Of a stretch of 53,655 nt of DNA, positions 36,292 through 44,971 are shown one piece after another. Position 1 is the stretch's first letter; every line of letters begins with the position of its first letter. Under the pieces are notes generated by a model. It was not told the origin of the DNA. It saw nothing but the letters and a program-made list of their open reading frames with translations, and made no database searches. A program made the translations under genes and the position numbers. Source of the stretch: Planctomycetia bacterium (GTDB lineage: Bacteria; Planctomycetota; UBA8108; SXIK01); assembly GCA_005772855.1 (NCBI GenBank), contig SXIK01000080.1, forward strand, positions 1-53,655. Direction: 5' to 3'.

Positions 36292-37485
36292 CTACGGGTC
36301 AGACGGCACAGGCCTGCCGGCCAGATAGGTCCTCCGGACGCGCATGGAGCGGTCCAGGAGGAGGAGATCGGCCCGAAATCCGGGGGCGATGCGGCCGCGG
36401 TCCCGGTCGAGACCGATCGCCCTTGCGGGGTTTTCCGTGGCGCAACGGACGGCCTGGGCCGGGGCAAGGCCCACCTCCCTCACCTCAAGCGCGACCGCTC
36501 GGTCCAGCGTGAGAAGACTCCCCGCAAGCGTTCCGTCCAGGAGCGTCACGCGGCCACCCTTCGCATGAACCGGCCTGCCAGCGAACTCGTATCGCCCTGA
36601 TTTCAAGCCGCAAGGGTGCACACTGTCGCTCACGAGGATCACGCTGTCAGGTGGTTTCGCAACGTGGACAAGCTTCAGAATTGGCACCGCGACGTGAAAC
36701 CCATCCGCGATCAGCTCCACCTGCACCCGCGGATCCTCCAGGAGGGCCGCGACAGCACCAGGATCGCGGTGGTGAATGCCCCGCATGGCGTTGAAAAGGT
36801 GCGTCGCGTAGCGGATGCCGCCCCGAAGCGCTCGCCGCGTCGCGTCGTAATCGGCGTCGCTGTGGCCAAGGGCCGGCTCCACCCCTCGCCGCCGCAAGAG
36901 CCGCACCAGCTCCATGCCGCCGGGCATTTCCGGCGCCAGGGTCATGGTCCGCACAAATCCACCGCCCGCGTCGAGGAGCGCCCTGGCCTCGCCAGGCTGG
37001 AACCTCCGAAACACGCTCCCGGGCAGTGCGCCGGGCCTCACGGGGTTCAAGTAGGGCCCTTCAAGGTGGATCCCCACCGCGACGCCGTCACCCACGCCCT
37101 CCCTGAGGAAGCCAGCGAGGCGCTCGAGCACCCGCAGCGACTTCTTGAATTCGCTGGGATAAAGGCTCACGAGGAACGAAGTGACGCCCCGCGAGAGATA
37201 GTGGCGACAGGCCCTCACGAAGTCCTCACGGCCAGCCTCGACAAAGTCCACTCCAGCGGCACCGTGCGTGTGGAGGTCGATGTAGCCGGGAGAAAGATAC
37301 TGGCCGCCGACATCAATCTTCGCAGCTCCATGACGTCGAGCCTCCCGATCGGCAGCCCTTCCAACGGCTCTGACTCGGCCTCGGGCCACGAACACGGAGC
37401 ACTCCTCAATGAGCCAGCCATCGGTCAGCAAGTCGGCTCCCTGGAGCAAATAGGGAGTCTCCTGTTGGTCTCGAGGTCGAGGCAC
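36292..37485 (-). CDS. nagA: N-acetylglucosamine-6-phosphate deacetylase
   Basis: NagA removes acetate from GlcNAc-6-phosphate and supplies NagB. The amidohydrolase motifs are present: DLHTHG (70-75), HLEGPY with metal ligand Glu142 (140-145), GHSDA (His208), HLFNAM (His229), DGFH (261-264) and catalytic Asp287 in VSDS. Length 397 is normal. The start is a GTG at 37485; a TTG at 37449 with AGGAG upstream is an alternative. It is divergent from the phospholipase-like gene and far from nagB (14545) and murQ (19443), so the amino-sugar genes are dispersed. Confidence 0.92.
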   Translation of the reverse strand: MPRPRDQQETPYLLQGADLLTDGWLIEECSVFVARGRVRAVGRAADREARRHGAAKIDVGGQYLSPGYIDLHTHGAAGVDFVEAGREDFVRACRHYLSRGVTSFLVSLYPSEFKKSLRVLERLAGFLREGVGDGVAVGIHLEGPYLNPVRPGALPGSVFRRFQPGEARALLDAGGGFVRTMTLAPEMPGGMELVRLLRRRGVEPALGHSDADYDATRRALRGGIRYATHLFNAMRGIHHRDPGAVAALLEDPRVQVELIADGFHVAVPILKLVHVAKPPDSVILVSDSVHPCGLKSGRYEFAGRPVHAKGGRVTLLDGTLAGSLLTLDRAVALEVREVGLAPAQAVRCATENPARAIGLDRDRGRIAPGFRADLLLLDRSMRVRRTYLAGRPVPSDP

Positions 37486-37558
37486 GGTATTTTGAAGCTC
37501 TCGCTGCGCTGTTGGCGGGTGTTGTTTGACTTGAAGGAAGAGTCCAAGGAGATATCAC

Positions 37559-38455
37559 GTGGTCCTGGCGATTGCCAACCTCGATACGCTGAAATACGGC
37601 CTCATGCTTCTCACTGCCATCTGGCTTCTGGCGCAAATGGCGTGGGGTCCTGGGACCCACATTCAGCTCACCCGACAGGTCCTGGGGCGATTGCGACGGC
37701 GGAGGATCGTCAACCCTGCCCAGGCCGTCGTCCTTGAGCACCCTGAACCCTTCCTCTACGGCAACATCGCCGCCGATGTCATCAACTTCAAGGCCTACGG
37801 GGGCATAAAAAACCACTGCCACAACTGGAACATCGAGGAACGCCTCGAGTCGCTGGCAGAGAATGAATCCGCGCAAGCCTTCGTCCTCGGCTACCTCTGT
37901 CACCTTGCCGCCGATGTGATCGCGCACAACCACTTTGTGCCCTATCACCTCGTCTTCAACTTCCCGCCGAGGGTCCTTGGCCACGCCTACTGGGAGGCGA
38001 TGGCCGATGCCCACGTCAGCGATCTCGAGTGGCATGCGATCGACGGACTCAAGCGCGATCGGCAGATGCACGCGTTCGACCGCATGGTTCACAATGCGGT
38101 GCGAAGACGAGCGCTCGGGCTTCGGTCCAATCGGTGGATCTTCAACAACGTCTTGCTCCTCTCATGCCGCAGGGAGTGGCGGGAGCTGGTACGTTCTGTA
38201 GCGCAGAGCAAGACCCAGCACCCTCTCGACGAAGCCTTTCACCGCCGAGCGAGAGCTGCCAGCTTCCGCAACATGCTGAGCGTCTTTCAGCCAAGGCGTT
38301 TGCAGGTGCTTCAGACGCGGGACCCAACAGGCCGCGAAGCACTTCGGGGCGCCCAACGCATGCGCCGGGGGTTGAAGATCGATCTCGGCAATCGGGCCAG
38401 GGCTCGTGAGATTTCGCGTGAGCTCGCACGTGCAGCGTTCGGCAACTTGCGTTGA
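37559..38455 (+). CDS. Zinc-dependent phospholipase C-like protein
   Basis: The 298-residue protein starts at GTG 37559 with AGGAG at about eight bases. After a short N-terminal hydrophobic segment it shows the zn-dependent PLC pattern: WGPGTH (His near 34), YGNIAADVI, NHCHNW, then LGYLCHLAADVIAHNHFVP with clustered His/Asp ligands, and GHAYWEAMADAHV. These are the three-zinc ligands known from clostridial alpha-toxin-type enzymes. The C-terminal third is basic and helical, without a C2-like domain. Many environmental bacteria carry this family without known toxicity; a housekeeping lipid role is as likely. The next gene is kdsD, 31 bases on. Confidence 0.78.
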   Translation: MVLAIANLDTLKYGLMLLTAIWLLAQMAWGPGTHIQLTRQVLGRLRRRRIVNPAQAVVLEHPEPFLYGNIAADVINFKAYGGIKNHCHNWNIEERLESLAENESAQAFVLGYLCHLAADVIAHNHFVPYHLVFNFPPRVLGHAYWEAMADAHVSDLEWHAIDGLKRDRQMHAFDRMVHNAVRRRALGLRSNRWIFNNVLLLSCRREWRELVRSVAQSKTQHPLDEAFHRRARAASFRNMLSVFQPRRLQVLQTRDPTGREALRGAQRMRRGLKIDLGNRARAREISRELARAAFGNLR

Positions 38456-38486
38456 AGTGTTCATTTCCCCGCAGTATCCTCTGCGC

Positions 38487-39482
38487 ATGCGCTTACCCGA
38501 CGATGTAGCTCTCGCGAAGGCTCGCAGGATCCTGGATGAGGAAGGCGAGGCGATTTTGAGGAAGAGCCGTGCCCTTGGCCCGGAGTTCCTCGCCGTCTCC
38601 CGGAGAATCCTCGATGTTGAAGGGCATGTGGCTGTCACCGGCGTGGGGAAGTCAGGCATCATTGGCGAGAAGATTGCCGCGACCTTGAGCTCCACCGGCA
38701 CGCCAGCCTTCTTCTTGAGGGCCGTCGAGGCCCTGCACGGCGACCTCGGAATGGTTTCGCCCCGCGACATTCTCCTTGCGATCTCGGCAAGCGGTGAGAC
38801 CGCAGAGATCCTGGCCGTCGTGGAGGCCGCAAGAGCACTCGGGGTCGACGTGATCGCGCTGACGGGTTCGGTCCACTCGAGCCTGGCTCGCAAGGCGGTA
38901 CTCACGTTGGATGTCGGTGTTGAGCGAGAAGCATGCCCTCTGGGTTTGGCACCCACAGCTTCGACTACCGTCACACTCGCCATGGGTGATGCTCTCGCAA
39001 TGGTTCTCCTGGAAGAACGCGGCTTCACCAGGGAGCACTACTTGAGGTTCCATCCTGGCGGATCGCTCGGTGAGCGGCTGCGTTTTCGTGTGCGAGACCT
39101 CATGCGGCGAGGCCATCAGCTTCCTCTTGTGAGAGAAACCGCCACCTTGCGTGAGGCCCTCGAGGAGATGACCCACCAGGAGAATCTCGGCGTGACGCTC
39201 GTTTCGTCGAGCAACGGACAGCTCCTCGGAATCATCACCGATGGCGACCTCCGACGTCTCCTCCTCCAGGCGGGGAACGGAGTGGACATACTTGAGGCCC
39301 CCGTGGGCCGGCACATGACAAGAAACCCAAGAATCATCGATCCGGACGACTCTGCCGCCGACGCCCTGAGGATCATGGAAGTCCATGGAATCACAAGTCT
39401 GGCCGCAGTATGTCCCTCCGGCGAGCCGGAAGGTGTTGTCCACCTGCACGACATCCTTGGCCGCGGCAAGTTTCAGCTTTGA
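38487..39482 (+). CDS. kdsD: Arabinose-5-phosphate isomerase (KDO pathway)
   Basis: KdsD converts ribulose-5-phosphate to arabinose-5-phosphate for lipopolysaccharide KDO. The 331-residue protein has the SIS domain (TGVGKSG, 51-57; EALHGDLGMV, 81-90; ISASGET, 99-105), the PLGLAPTASTT segment, and two CBS domains in the C-terminal third (VRDLMRRG…GIITDGDLRR and VGRHMTRNP…EGVVHLHDILG). The length and layout are exactly those of KdsD. ATG 38487 gives the family N-terminus; the longer open frame upstream overlaps the previous gene. It indicates a Gram-negative LPS-type outer membrane. A good promoter for rpmH begins in its last codons. Confidence 0.93.
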   Translation: MRLPDDVALAKARRILDEEGEAILRKSRALGPEFLAVSRRILDVEGHVAVTGVGKSGIIGEKIAATLSSTGTPAFFLRAVEALHGDLGMVSPRDILLAISASGETAEILAVVEAARALGVDVIALTGSVHSSLARKAVLTLDVGVEREACPLGLAPTASTTVTLAMGDALAMVLLEERGFTREHYLRFHPGGSLGERLRFRVRDLMRRGHQLPLVRETATLREALEEMTHQENLGVTLVSSSNGQLLGIITDGDLRRLLLQAGNGVDILEAPVGRHMTRNPRIIDPDDSAADALRIMEVHGITSLAAVCPSGEPEGVVHLHDILGRGKFQL

Positions 39483-39506
39483 AGCGAGGGGCCGTTTACC
39501 TATAAT
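39478..39506 (+). promoter_or_regulatory. Sigma70-type promoter for rpmH
   Basis: TTTGAA (39478-39483) and a perfect TATAAT (39501-39506) are spaced by 17 bases. It overlaps the kdsD stop. Transcription would begin near 39513, about 56 bases before the rpmH ATG. A strong promoter in front of a ribosomal protein gene is expected. Confidence 0.7.
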
Positions 39507-39568
39507 TCCCCCCCGTCTTGAACTCGAGAACTCGTTTCAGGAAATCACAGAGGCTTTAAGGTTCGCTC

Positions 39569-39712
39569 ATGCATACCAACATACGCAACACATCCACCAA
39601 GCGCACCAAGCGCGGCTTTCGCTACCGAATGAAGACGCGCGGTGGAAGGGCCATCGTCAGCAGACGCCGCAGGATCGGCAGGAAGATGCCGGGCCACAAG
39701 AAGAGCCGCTGA
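39569..39712 (+). CDS. rpmH: 50S ribosomal protein bL34
   Basis: This 47-codon gene encodes a very basic protein with the bL34 signature: KRGFRYRMKTRGGRAIVSRRR followed by RIGRK. It aligns with the usual HGFRxRMxTxxGRxVLxRRRxKGRKxL pattern. The N-terminus differs from the common MKRTFQPS form and the C-terminus carries a short basic extension (MPGHKKSR). AAGG lies about eight bases before the ATG, and a near-consensus promoter is upstream. rpmH normally sits next to rnpA and dnaA; here it follows kdsD and faces a convergent actin-like gene, with no rnpA seen. It is easily missed because of its size. Confidence 0.88.
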   Translation: MHTNIRNTSTKRTKRGFRYRMKTRGGRAIVSRRRRIGRKMPGHKKSR

Positions 39713-39740
39713 CAGCGTCGCTGCAAGGGAACAAGAGCGA

Positions 39741-40856
39741 TCACATGGGCACTTGCCACTGCTCCTCGCGGACGTTCTCTGCAACCTTCAGTCCGCCTCG
39801 CGCCACGAGACGTTTGTAGTCTGAGGGGCGGAGCGCGCGAGCGCAGTCGTACCCCTCGTTGCGAAGCTCCGACTCAATCTTCTCGCAGAGACCATGAATT
39901 TCTGACCCGCCACCCGTGAGGATGACGTTCTGCATCACCTCGACGATGGAGTCCGAGTCGCAGCGGCTAAGGAGCTCCTTGATGCCTTTGAGGATGAAAG
40001 GCGAGAGCGAATCACAGGCTTCCTGCAAGATCTCGCTGAAGTCGAGGACCTGTGGTCGGCCGTCCACGTAGACCTTCACTTTTGCATCGCGAGGATACCC
40101 CCTGACGAAGCTGTACTTTTCCTTGAGTTGTGTGATGGAGACCCGGGTGAGCTTCAGGTCAGGGTAACGGCGGGAAACACCCTGGTAGATCATGTCGTCG
40201 ACGAAATTGCCGGCCTTCGGGAAGCTGATCTGGTCTTCAGCGCTCGGGAAGTAGCCACGCACCAGGCAGAGGTCGGTGGTGCCGGCACCTATGTCAACGA
40301 TTAGCGAGTGCTTTGTCGGGTCGTTCTCGCCACTGGCACGCTTGAAGGCCGGGTCATCGCGAAGGCCCATCGCCGCCAGGAACGGCTCGGGTACGATCAG
40401 CATTCTATCGAGCACTCCAACCATCGTGGCCCGGATATCCCGTTGCCGTTGCGGCGAGGCATTCGCGGGCGCACCGACGACCCCCCAGAGTTTGGATTTG
40501 CCCTCGGGATCCATCAGGGCACGAAGATGCTTCGTGAAGATCTTGCACACTTCCATGTCCTCTACGAACCCTTCGTGGAGAGGCCACTTGAGCTCCAGGT
40601 GGAGGCGGAGGTCAATCGCCTCATCTCCGAAGATGACCTTTGTATCCGAGGGCAAGATGCCGGGAATGATGCCGGCCTTGGGAAACCCGACGACGCTACG
40701 CACCAGATCTTCTTTCAGCTCAAGCGGTCGCCCCTCAAAGGATGCCTGAACGACCGAGGTATTGGTGCCAAGGTCGATCCCGACGCGGATCGCGGTCGCA
40801 CTATTCAGCATCGTCTTCGAGGCTTCGTCTGCTCTTGTTTGAGTACTATCCATCAT
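39741..40856 (-). CDS. MamK-like bacterial actin
   Basis: The 371-residue actin/Hsp70-fold ATPase matches MamK better than MreB, ParM or DnaK: VGIDLGTNTSVV (phosphate 1, about 25-36), SVVGFPKAGI, FGDEAIDLRLHLELKWPLHEG, GAPANAS, IVPEPFLAAMGL, IVDIGAGTTDLCLV (phosphate 2, about 186-198) followed by PSAEDQISFPKAGNFVDD, and VILTGGGSEI near 315. MamK filaments position magnetosomes, but MamK-like proteins also occur in non-magnetotactic bacteria. No other mam gene is present here. Start: ATG 40856 (GTG 40862 possible), with AAGGAGAG upstream. It follows a single-domain response regulator by 47 bases, probably in one operon. Confidence 0.82.
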   Translation of the reverse strand: MMDSTQTRADEASKTMLNSATAIRVGIDLGTNTSVVQASFEGRPLELKEDLVRSVVGFPKAGIIPGILPSDTKVIFGDEAIDLRLHLELKWPLHEGFVEDMEVCKIFTKHLRALMDPEGKSKLWGVVGAPANASPQRQRDIRATMVGVLDRMLIVPEPFLAAMGLRDDPAFKRASGENDPTKHSLIVDIGAGTTDLCLVRGYFPSAEDQISFPKAGNFVDDMIYQGVSRRYPDLKLTRVSITQLKEKYSFVRGYPRDAKVKVYVDGRPQVLDFSEILQEACDSLSPFILKGIKELLSRCDSDSIVEVMQNVILTGGGSEIHGLCEKIESELRNEGYDCARALRPSDYKRLVARGGLKVAENVREEQWQVPM

Positions 40857-40903
40857 GGCCACGACTCTCCTTTAACCTGTTTCTTTCTCAGTTGGACCCA
40901 ATC

Positions 40904-41320
40904 TCAAGGTTTCATCTGCGTGCTCTTCCTCGGGATCAGCGCATGAATCCGCTGGATTAGCACGTTCGGGTCCATGATGGGCTTGGCGAAATAATCGTCG
41001 GCCTTGCCTTGTTCAAGGAACCGTTCCCGATCGCCATTCATGGCATGGGCAGTGGCGAGTATCACCGGGATGTCCGCTGTTCGCGGATCCTCCTTCAATA
41101 CGCGCGAGATCGAGAGTCCGCTCATGGCTTTTCCCTCGAAATACGAGTTCCCAAGCGCGACATCCAGGATGATCAGGTCCACCTGACGGGCCTGAGCCAT
41201 CGCGAAAATCTCGTGGACGTCCTCGGTAAGCGTCACCTCGAAGCCACCACGCTTTCGAAGCAAGGCATCGAAAAGCTTGGCGTTCATCTTGTCATCTTCA
41301 ACGATCAGGACCCTCGCCAT
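40904..41320 (-). CDS. Single-domain response regulator
   Basis: The 138-residue receiver domain has the acidic pair D9-D10 (VEDD), phosphoacceptor D53 (LIILDVAL), T90 (LATAH) and K113 (FAKPI), so it should be phosphorylatable. There is no output domain. An insertion after D53 (GNSYFEGKAMSG) is like the DivK/CheY-type receivers of some deltaproteobacteria and planctomycetes. ATG 41320 has CAGGAG eight bases upstream. It precedes the MamK-like gene by 47 bases, which suggests it regulates positioning or polymerisation of that filament; no cognate kinase is seen here. Confidence 0.88.
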   Translation of the reverse strand: MARVLIVEDDKMNAKLFDALLRKRGGFEVTLTEDVHEIFAMAQARQVDLIILDVALGNSYFEGKAMSGLSISRVLKEDPRTADIPVILATAHAMNGDRERFLEQGKADDYFAKPIMDPNVLIQRIHALIPRKSTQMKP

Positions 41321-41479
41321 GTATGCATCTCCTGGCCAGACCTACCCAAGACCCAGGAAGTCTATCATCGGCCAATGAGAGCAGCCAACATCCGCACATT
41401 CCCGCCCGTGCTCGAGCTTCCGGACGATATTTCCGGCCTCGACACCCCGGGCCCTCATGGCCAGAAGGTGCAACCCACT

Positions 41480-42886
41480 CTACAAACTGGAGAGACGTTC
41501 CTTGTGCCCCTCATGCCAGCGCAGCCAGAAATCCAGGTCGCCGCTGAAGCCAGCCCCGGCGTTTGGATCCGGGGGCGCATGACTGGTGCCTGCGAGGATT
41601 TCGTCCACTGGGACGTCGCTGAGCGCACGGATGTGACGCAGGGCCCACTCCTGGACGATCCGGGGATCGACGTCAACGTATTCGTTCCGCTTCAGCAAGA
41701 TATGGAATACGCAAGACAGCGCCAACTGGCTTCTTTCCGCCACGAGGGCCTCGGCAATATTCATTCCTGTCAGCCCTGCTCTTCCAAGCGCAAGGGGCCG
41801 AAGAGATTGCCAGGCTCGATGAGAATGCGCCCGGAGCGCCGCGCGGGCCAGTTCAACCTGGATGAGGGCATCTCCGGCCTCCGCGCAGACTCCAACGACC
41901 CGCTCCACCTCCTCCGGGCGCAGCCGCTCCGAGAGCTTGAGGCACCAGCCAAGAGCTGTCGTGAAGCTCGGAAGACTCTTTTCACCCCTCGAGACCAACC
42001 GGAGAAGATCGAGGATCTCATCAACACTTACAATCGAATCGGCCGCAGCGGCCAACTCCAAATCGCCAGGAGTCGGAAGCCCCTCGCGCGCCAGGAGCTC
42101 AGCTTCCGTCGCTCTTCTCGCCTCCACGAAAGTCGTCACACCAATGTAAAGACGCTCCTCATCCGGCACCAGACGCACCGAGGTCACTCGAGTCGGCATG
42201 GCACCCAGGCGCTGAAGAATTAGCCGCGATCTCTCGGCAGAAAGCCCCAAGACCGCAGCAAGGCACAACTCCCTGGAGGCCAAGCTTTCGAAGGGGGAAC
42301 CTTTCGGGGCGAGCACCACCTCCCAGTATTCGCCGGGCTCGACGGCGAGGTACCGCACTTCCGCCTCTTCACCGTTGACAGCAGTGGGTGGCCCCTCCAA
42401 CACTCGCAGGTCTCCCCAGCAGATTTCCAGGTCCTCTCGCTCGCGAACCAAGGAGGTGCAGAGAAACTGCTCGAGCATCTCCATCCGATCCTGGCACAAG
42501 CGGTTCCTTTCCTCGTGAACGACCTCGGCAAGCAGAGAGCTTGTAAAGGGGCCCCCGTCACTGGAGGACCAAACCCGCCCGAGCTTGTAGTCCCAGCACG
42601 CCACCGATCGCACAGACCTCCGCTCGACGGTCCCACGCTTGCCGTCGTTGGCTTCGCCCTCCGGAAAGACCAGAGCCTTCCCCTGGCAAGACATCTGGAC
42701 CATCCCGGGCCTGGTGAGCACTCGGCTGCTGCCCTCGTAGAGGACCGTTTCGGCTTCTGCGGAGTCCAGTGTGGAGTGAAGGACATCTGCCTCGATCCAG
42801 TCGAAGGATTGCTGACTCGAAGCGCACCCGGCACCGAGAAACAACAGGGTGAGCGCGATCTCCGTCGCCCTTCTGGAGCTTGGCAT
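41480..42886 (-). CDS. Predicted lipoprotein of unknown function
   Basis: From ATG 42886 the protein (468 residues) has a lipoprotein signal (LLFLGAGC). The longer open frame upstream lacks signal-peptide character. The first half is beta-rich with several Cys (SCQGKAL, ACWDYK, RELCLAAVLGL). The second half is helical, HEAT- or TPR-like (about 290-440). I recognise no family. No ribosome binding site is evident for the chosen ATG. It lies upstream of the response regulator on the same strand with a 159-base gap, so co-transcription with the MamK-like gene is uncertain. It is divergent from the DUF2225-like gene. Confidence 0.55.
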   Translation of the reverse strand: MPSSRRATEIALTLLFLGAGCASSQQSFDWIEADVLHSTLDSAEAETVLYEGSSRVLTRPGMVQMSCQGKALVFPEGEANDGKRGTVERRSVRSVACWDYKLGRVWSSSDGGPFTSSLLAEVVHEERNRLCQDRMEMLEQFLCTSLVREREDLEICWGDLRVLEGPPTAVNGEEAEVRYLAVEPGEYWEVVLAPKGSPFESLASRELCLAAVLGLSAERSRLILQRLGAMPTRVTSVRLVPDEERLYIGVTTFVEARRATEAELLAREGLPTPGDLELAAAADSIVSVDEILDLLRLVSRGEKSLPSFTTALGWCLKLSERLRPEEVERVVGVCAEAGDALIQVELARAALRAHSHRAWQSLRPLALGRAGLTGMNIAEALVAERSQLALSCVFHILLKRNEYVDVDPRIVQEWALRHIRALSDVPVDEILAGTSHAPPDPNAGAGFSGDLDFWLRWHEGHKERLSSL

Positions 42887-42997
42887 GGGCAACACTTTGC
42901 GCAGACAACGCTCGAGGTGCAAGGAAAAGTCCAAAGCAGCTTTTTCCTCAAGTGCTATAATCGCCTCCGCTCTAACCTTTCCGAAAGATTTCCCTGC

Positions 42998-43789
42998 ATG
43001 ATTGTTTGGTCTACTATTGAAGCTAGCTGCCCCATTTGCAGCAATCGCACAAGACTCCGCGAGGTTGGCAGCGGATTTGTCCAGGGCCAGGATTCTGACC
43101 TGCTCGTGCGCATGGGCGGAAAGCACATCATTCAGGCCGAGATCCACACGTGCAACAAGTGCAGATTTTCGGGATATGCCAGTGACTTCGTCCGGACGAT
43201 CTCACCTCCCGCCCGTACCAGATTCATCGAAGAGGTCGCTCCAACCCTGGTGGATGACCCAGGCTCCACGACCTCGCGGGGCCTGAGCCCGCAAAAGACA
43301 CCACTTCCCGACGTTCAGTACCACTGGGCGGCGCGAACTGCCGAGGCGCTTGGGCTCCCCGCCTGCGAGCAAGCAGATCGCTGGGTACGCGCCTATTGGT
43401 GCCTGCGTCTTGCTCCCTCCTCCTACGTTGCCGATGCCCTGAAGAAATCCCTGAAGAAGCTTTACCTCACGCGGGCGATCTCGCGGCTTCGACAGGGACT
43501 CAGATCGGACCGGGACCGAAACCGGGTCTTTCTGGTCGGCGAGCTTTCCCGGCGTAACAACAATTTTCTCATGGCGAGCCATTACCTCAGGAGGTTCGTC
43601 GAACGCGAGAATGGCGCTCCGTACTTGAAGGCAGCCGCGCTGAAGCTCCTCGAACTATCCCAAAAGCGAGTGTCCCAGGACCTTACGCTCGAGGAAGTCC
43701 TCTATGGCGCCAAGCCCGGCAAGGCCAAGCCGGGCAACTCAACGCCCGATGTCAGACCCCGCGGCGGAACCCCCGGGGACATGGGTTGA
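42998..43789 (+). CDS. DUF2225-like zinc-finger protein
   Basis: The 263-residue protein begins with CPICSNRT (Cys near 11 and 14), then a DSDLLVRMGGKHIIQAEIHTCNKCRFSGYASDF segment holding a second CxxC. This CxxC…D(S/T)DL…CxxC(R/G)(F/Y)xGYAxDF layout is that of DUF2225, whose members carry a zinc ribbon followed by a TPR-like helical domain. Here too the rest is helical (…WVRAYWCLRLAPSSY…VGELSRRNNNFLMASHYLRRF). The C-terminal 25 residues are low-complexity. ATG 42998 gives the family start. Function of the family is unknown. Confidence 0.72.
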   Translation: MIVWSTIEASCPICSNRTRLREVGSGFVQGQDSDLLVRMGGKHIIQAEIHTCNKCRFSGYASDFVRTISPPARTRFIEEVAPTLVDDPGSTTSRGLSPQKTPLPDVQYHWAARTAEALGLPACEQADRWVRAYWCLRLAPSSYVADALKKSLKKLYLTRAISRLRQGLRSDRDRNRVFLVGELSRRNNNFLMASHYLRRFVERENGAPYLKAAALKLLELSQKRVSQDLTLEEVLYGAKPGKAKPGNSTPDVRPRGGTPGDMG

Positions 43790-43799
43790 AGGATTGGCC

Positions 43800-44114
43800 T
43801 TAGCCTCTTGAGAGCTTCTTGATTTCCTGGCGAACATCCTTCAGGAGGCTCGCAAACGCATTCGAGCGCGGGTCGCCGCCTCCCGGGCTCTTGTTCCGCG
43901 TGTTGGCCTGAACCCATTGCACCTCCTTCGTGCCCCATTTCGCGCTCAAGTCTGTTATGCGAGCTGATAGTTTTCCGGTCTTGTCCATCCACCGGCCAAG
44001 GCTCGGCTCCCTCGACTTGCCTCCAAACTCTGTCTCATCGGCCTCGAAGGCAACGTGGTAGGAATCGTAGAAGGCTTTCGCCTCCTTCTTCACAAGGTCA
44101 CGATAATCGCTCAT
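43800..44114 (-). CDS. Small hypothetical protein
   Basis: The 104-residue protein is supported by GAGG eight bases before ATG 44114. It appears helical, basic at the C-terminus and without signal peptide or Cys. A central stretch (SPGGGDPRSN, about 75-84) is probably disordered. I recognise no family. It is convergent with the DUF2225-like gene (10 bases between stops) and divergent from the SDR gene. Confidence 0.55.
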   Translation of the reverse strand: MSDYRDLVKKEAKAFYDSYHVAFEADETEFGGKSREPSLGRWMDKTGKLSARITDLSAKWGTKEVQWVQANTRNKSPGGGDPRSNAFASLLKDVRQEIKKLSRG

Positions 44115-44179
44115 GATAGTGTCCTCACAGGCAAGTCTTGCTTCTCTTCGTTGAAGTCTTCAAAAGGGTGGCATTGTAA

Positions 44180-44971
44180 GTGTTTCCATCTACTTCTGAC
44201 AATCGACAGACCAAGAAACTCGCCGAAAGGTTCGAGGGTAAGGTCGCACTCGTGAGCGGAGCAGGGTCTGGAATCGGCCGAGCGGTGGCGCGGCGGATCT
44301 TGGCCGAAGGAGCCAGCGTCATCCTCCTGGGTCGCACCCTCGAGAAGCTGGAGGAGACTCGTCTATGCGCTCCTCGTGAGCGAGTCCAGTGCGTGGCCGG
44401 AAGACACGAGAATCCTGCCGACTCCGACCGTGCGATTCAAGTGGCCCTCCGCACATGGGGTCGGCTCGACGTGCTCGTCAACAATGCCGGAGAGTTCCTT
44501 CAGGCCTCGACAGCAGACACAAGCGTCGAGAGTTGGAGCCACATCCTCGGGTCAAACCTCACCGGCCCCTTCGTCTTGACCCGCAACGCCCTGCCCCTCC
44601 TGCGGGCGTCTCGAGGCTCCATTGTAAACGTCTCTTCCACACTTGGAATCCAACCCATCGCAGGTGTTTCCGCCTATGCCGCGGCCAAGGCGGGGCTCAT
44701 TCAGTGGACACGGGCGCTGGCCCTGGAAGAGGCTCCCCACGGCGTCCGCGCCAATGTCGTCTGTCCCGGTGTTGTCGACACTCCCATTCACTCCCAGCGG
44801 GGCGCAAATGCCGCGGCGCAGTTCCTCAAGGCGGCTGCCAGGCTTCACCCTCTTGGCCGGGTCGGGAATCCCGAGGAGGTTGCCGCCATGATCCTTTTCC
44901 TTGCCAGTGAGGAATCTGGCTGGACCACTGGCGCAAGCATCCCCGTTGACGGAGGAATTGTCCTGACATGA
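44180..44971 (+). CDS. Short-chain dehydrogenase/reductase of a pterin operon
   Basis: The 263-residue classical SDR has GAGSGIG (27-33, NADP-type cofactor loop), NNAG (101-104), catalytic Ser (VNVSS, about 152), YxxxK (Y166, K170) and the VCPGVVDTP segment. GTG 44180 has GGGTGG eight bases upstream. Its stop overlaps the ATG of the first PTPS gene (ATGA at 44968-44971), and that gene overlaps the second. In the tetrahydrobiopterin pathway the product of PTPS is reduced by sepiapterin reductase, itself an SDR, so this enzyme is a good candidate for that role. Sequence alone does not fix substrate; FabG-like activity is the alternative. Confidence 0.82.
   Translation: MFPSTSDNRQTKKLAERFEGKVALVSGAGSGIGRAVARRILAEGASVILLGRTLEKLEETRLCAPRERVQCVAGRHENPADSDRAIQVALRTWGRLDVLVNNAGEFLQASTADTSVESWSHILGSNLTGPFVLTRNALPLLRASRGSIVNVSSTLGIQPIAGVSAYAAAKAGLIQWTRALALEEAPHGVRANVVCPGVVDTPIHSQRGANAAAQFLKAAARLHPLGRVGNPEEVAAMILFLASEESGWTTGASIPVDGGIVLT

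Noticed and set aside
34377-36512. A 711-codon open frame on the plus strand
   Set aside because: It is antisense to the large LTD lipoprotein, has no ribosome binding site or family motif, and reflects the high-GC third-position pattern of the real gene.
39741-40856. Interpretation as MreB or DnaK
   Set aside because: The length, the FGDEA…ELKWPL segment and the AEDQ…KAGNFVDD segment after phosphate 2 fit MamK; no DnaK substrate-binding domain follows.
41009-42223. A 404-codon open frame on the plus strand
   Set aside because: It is antisense to the response regulator and the lipoprotein and has no recognisable motifs.
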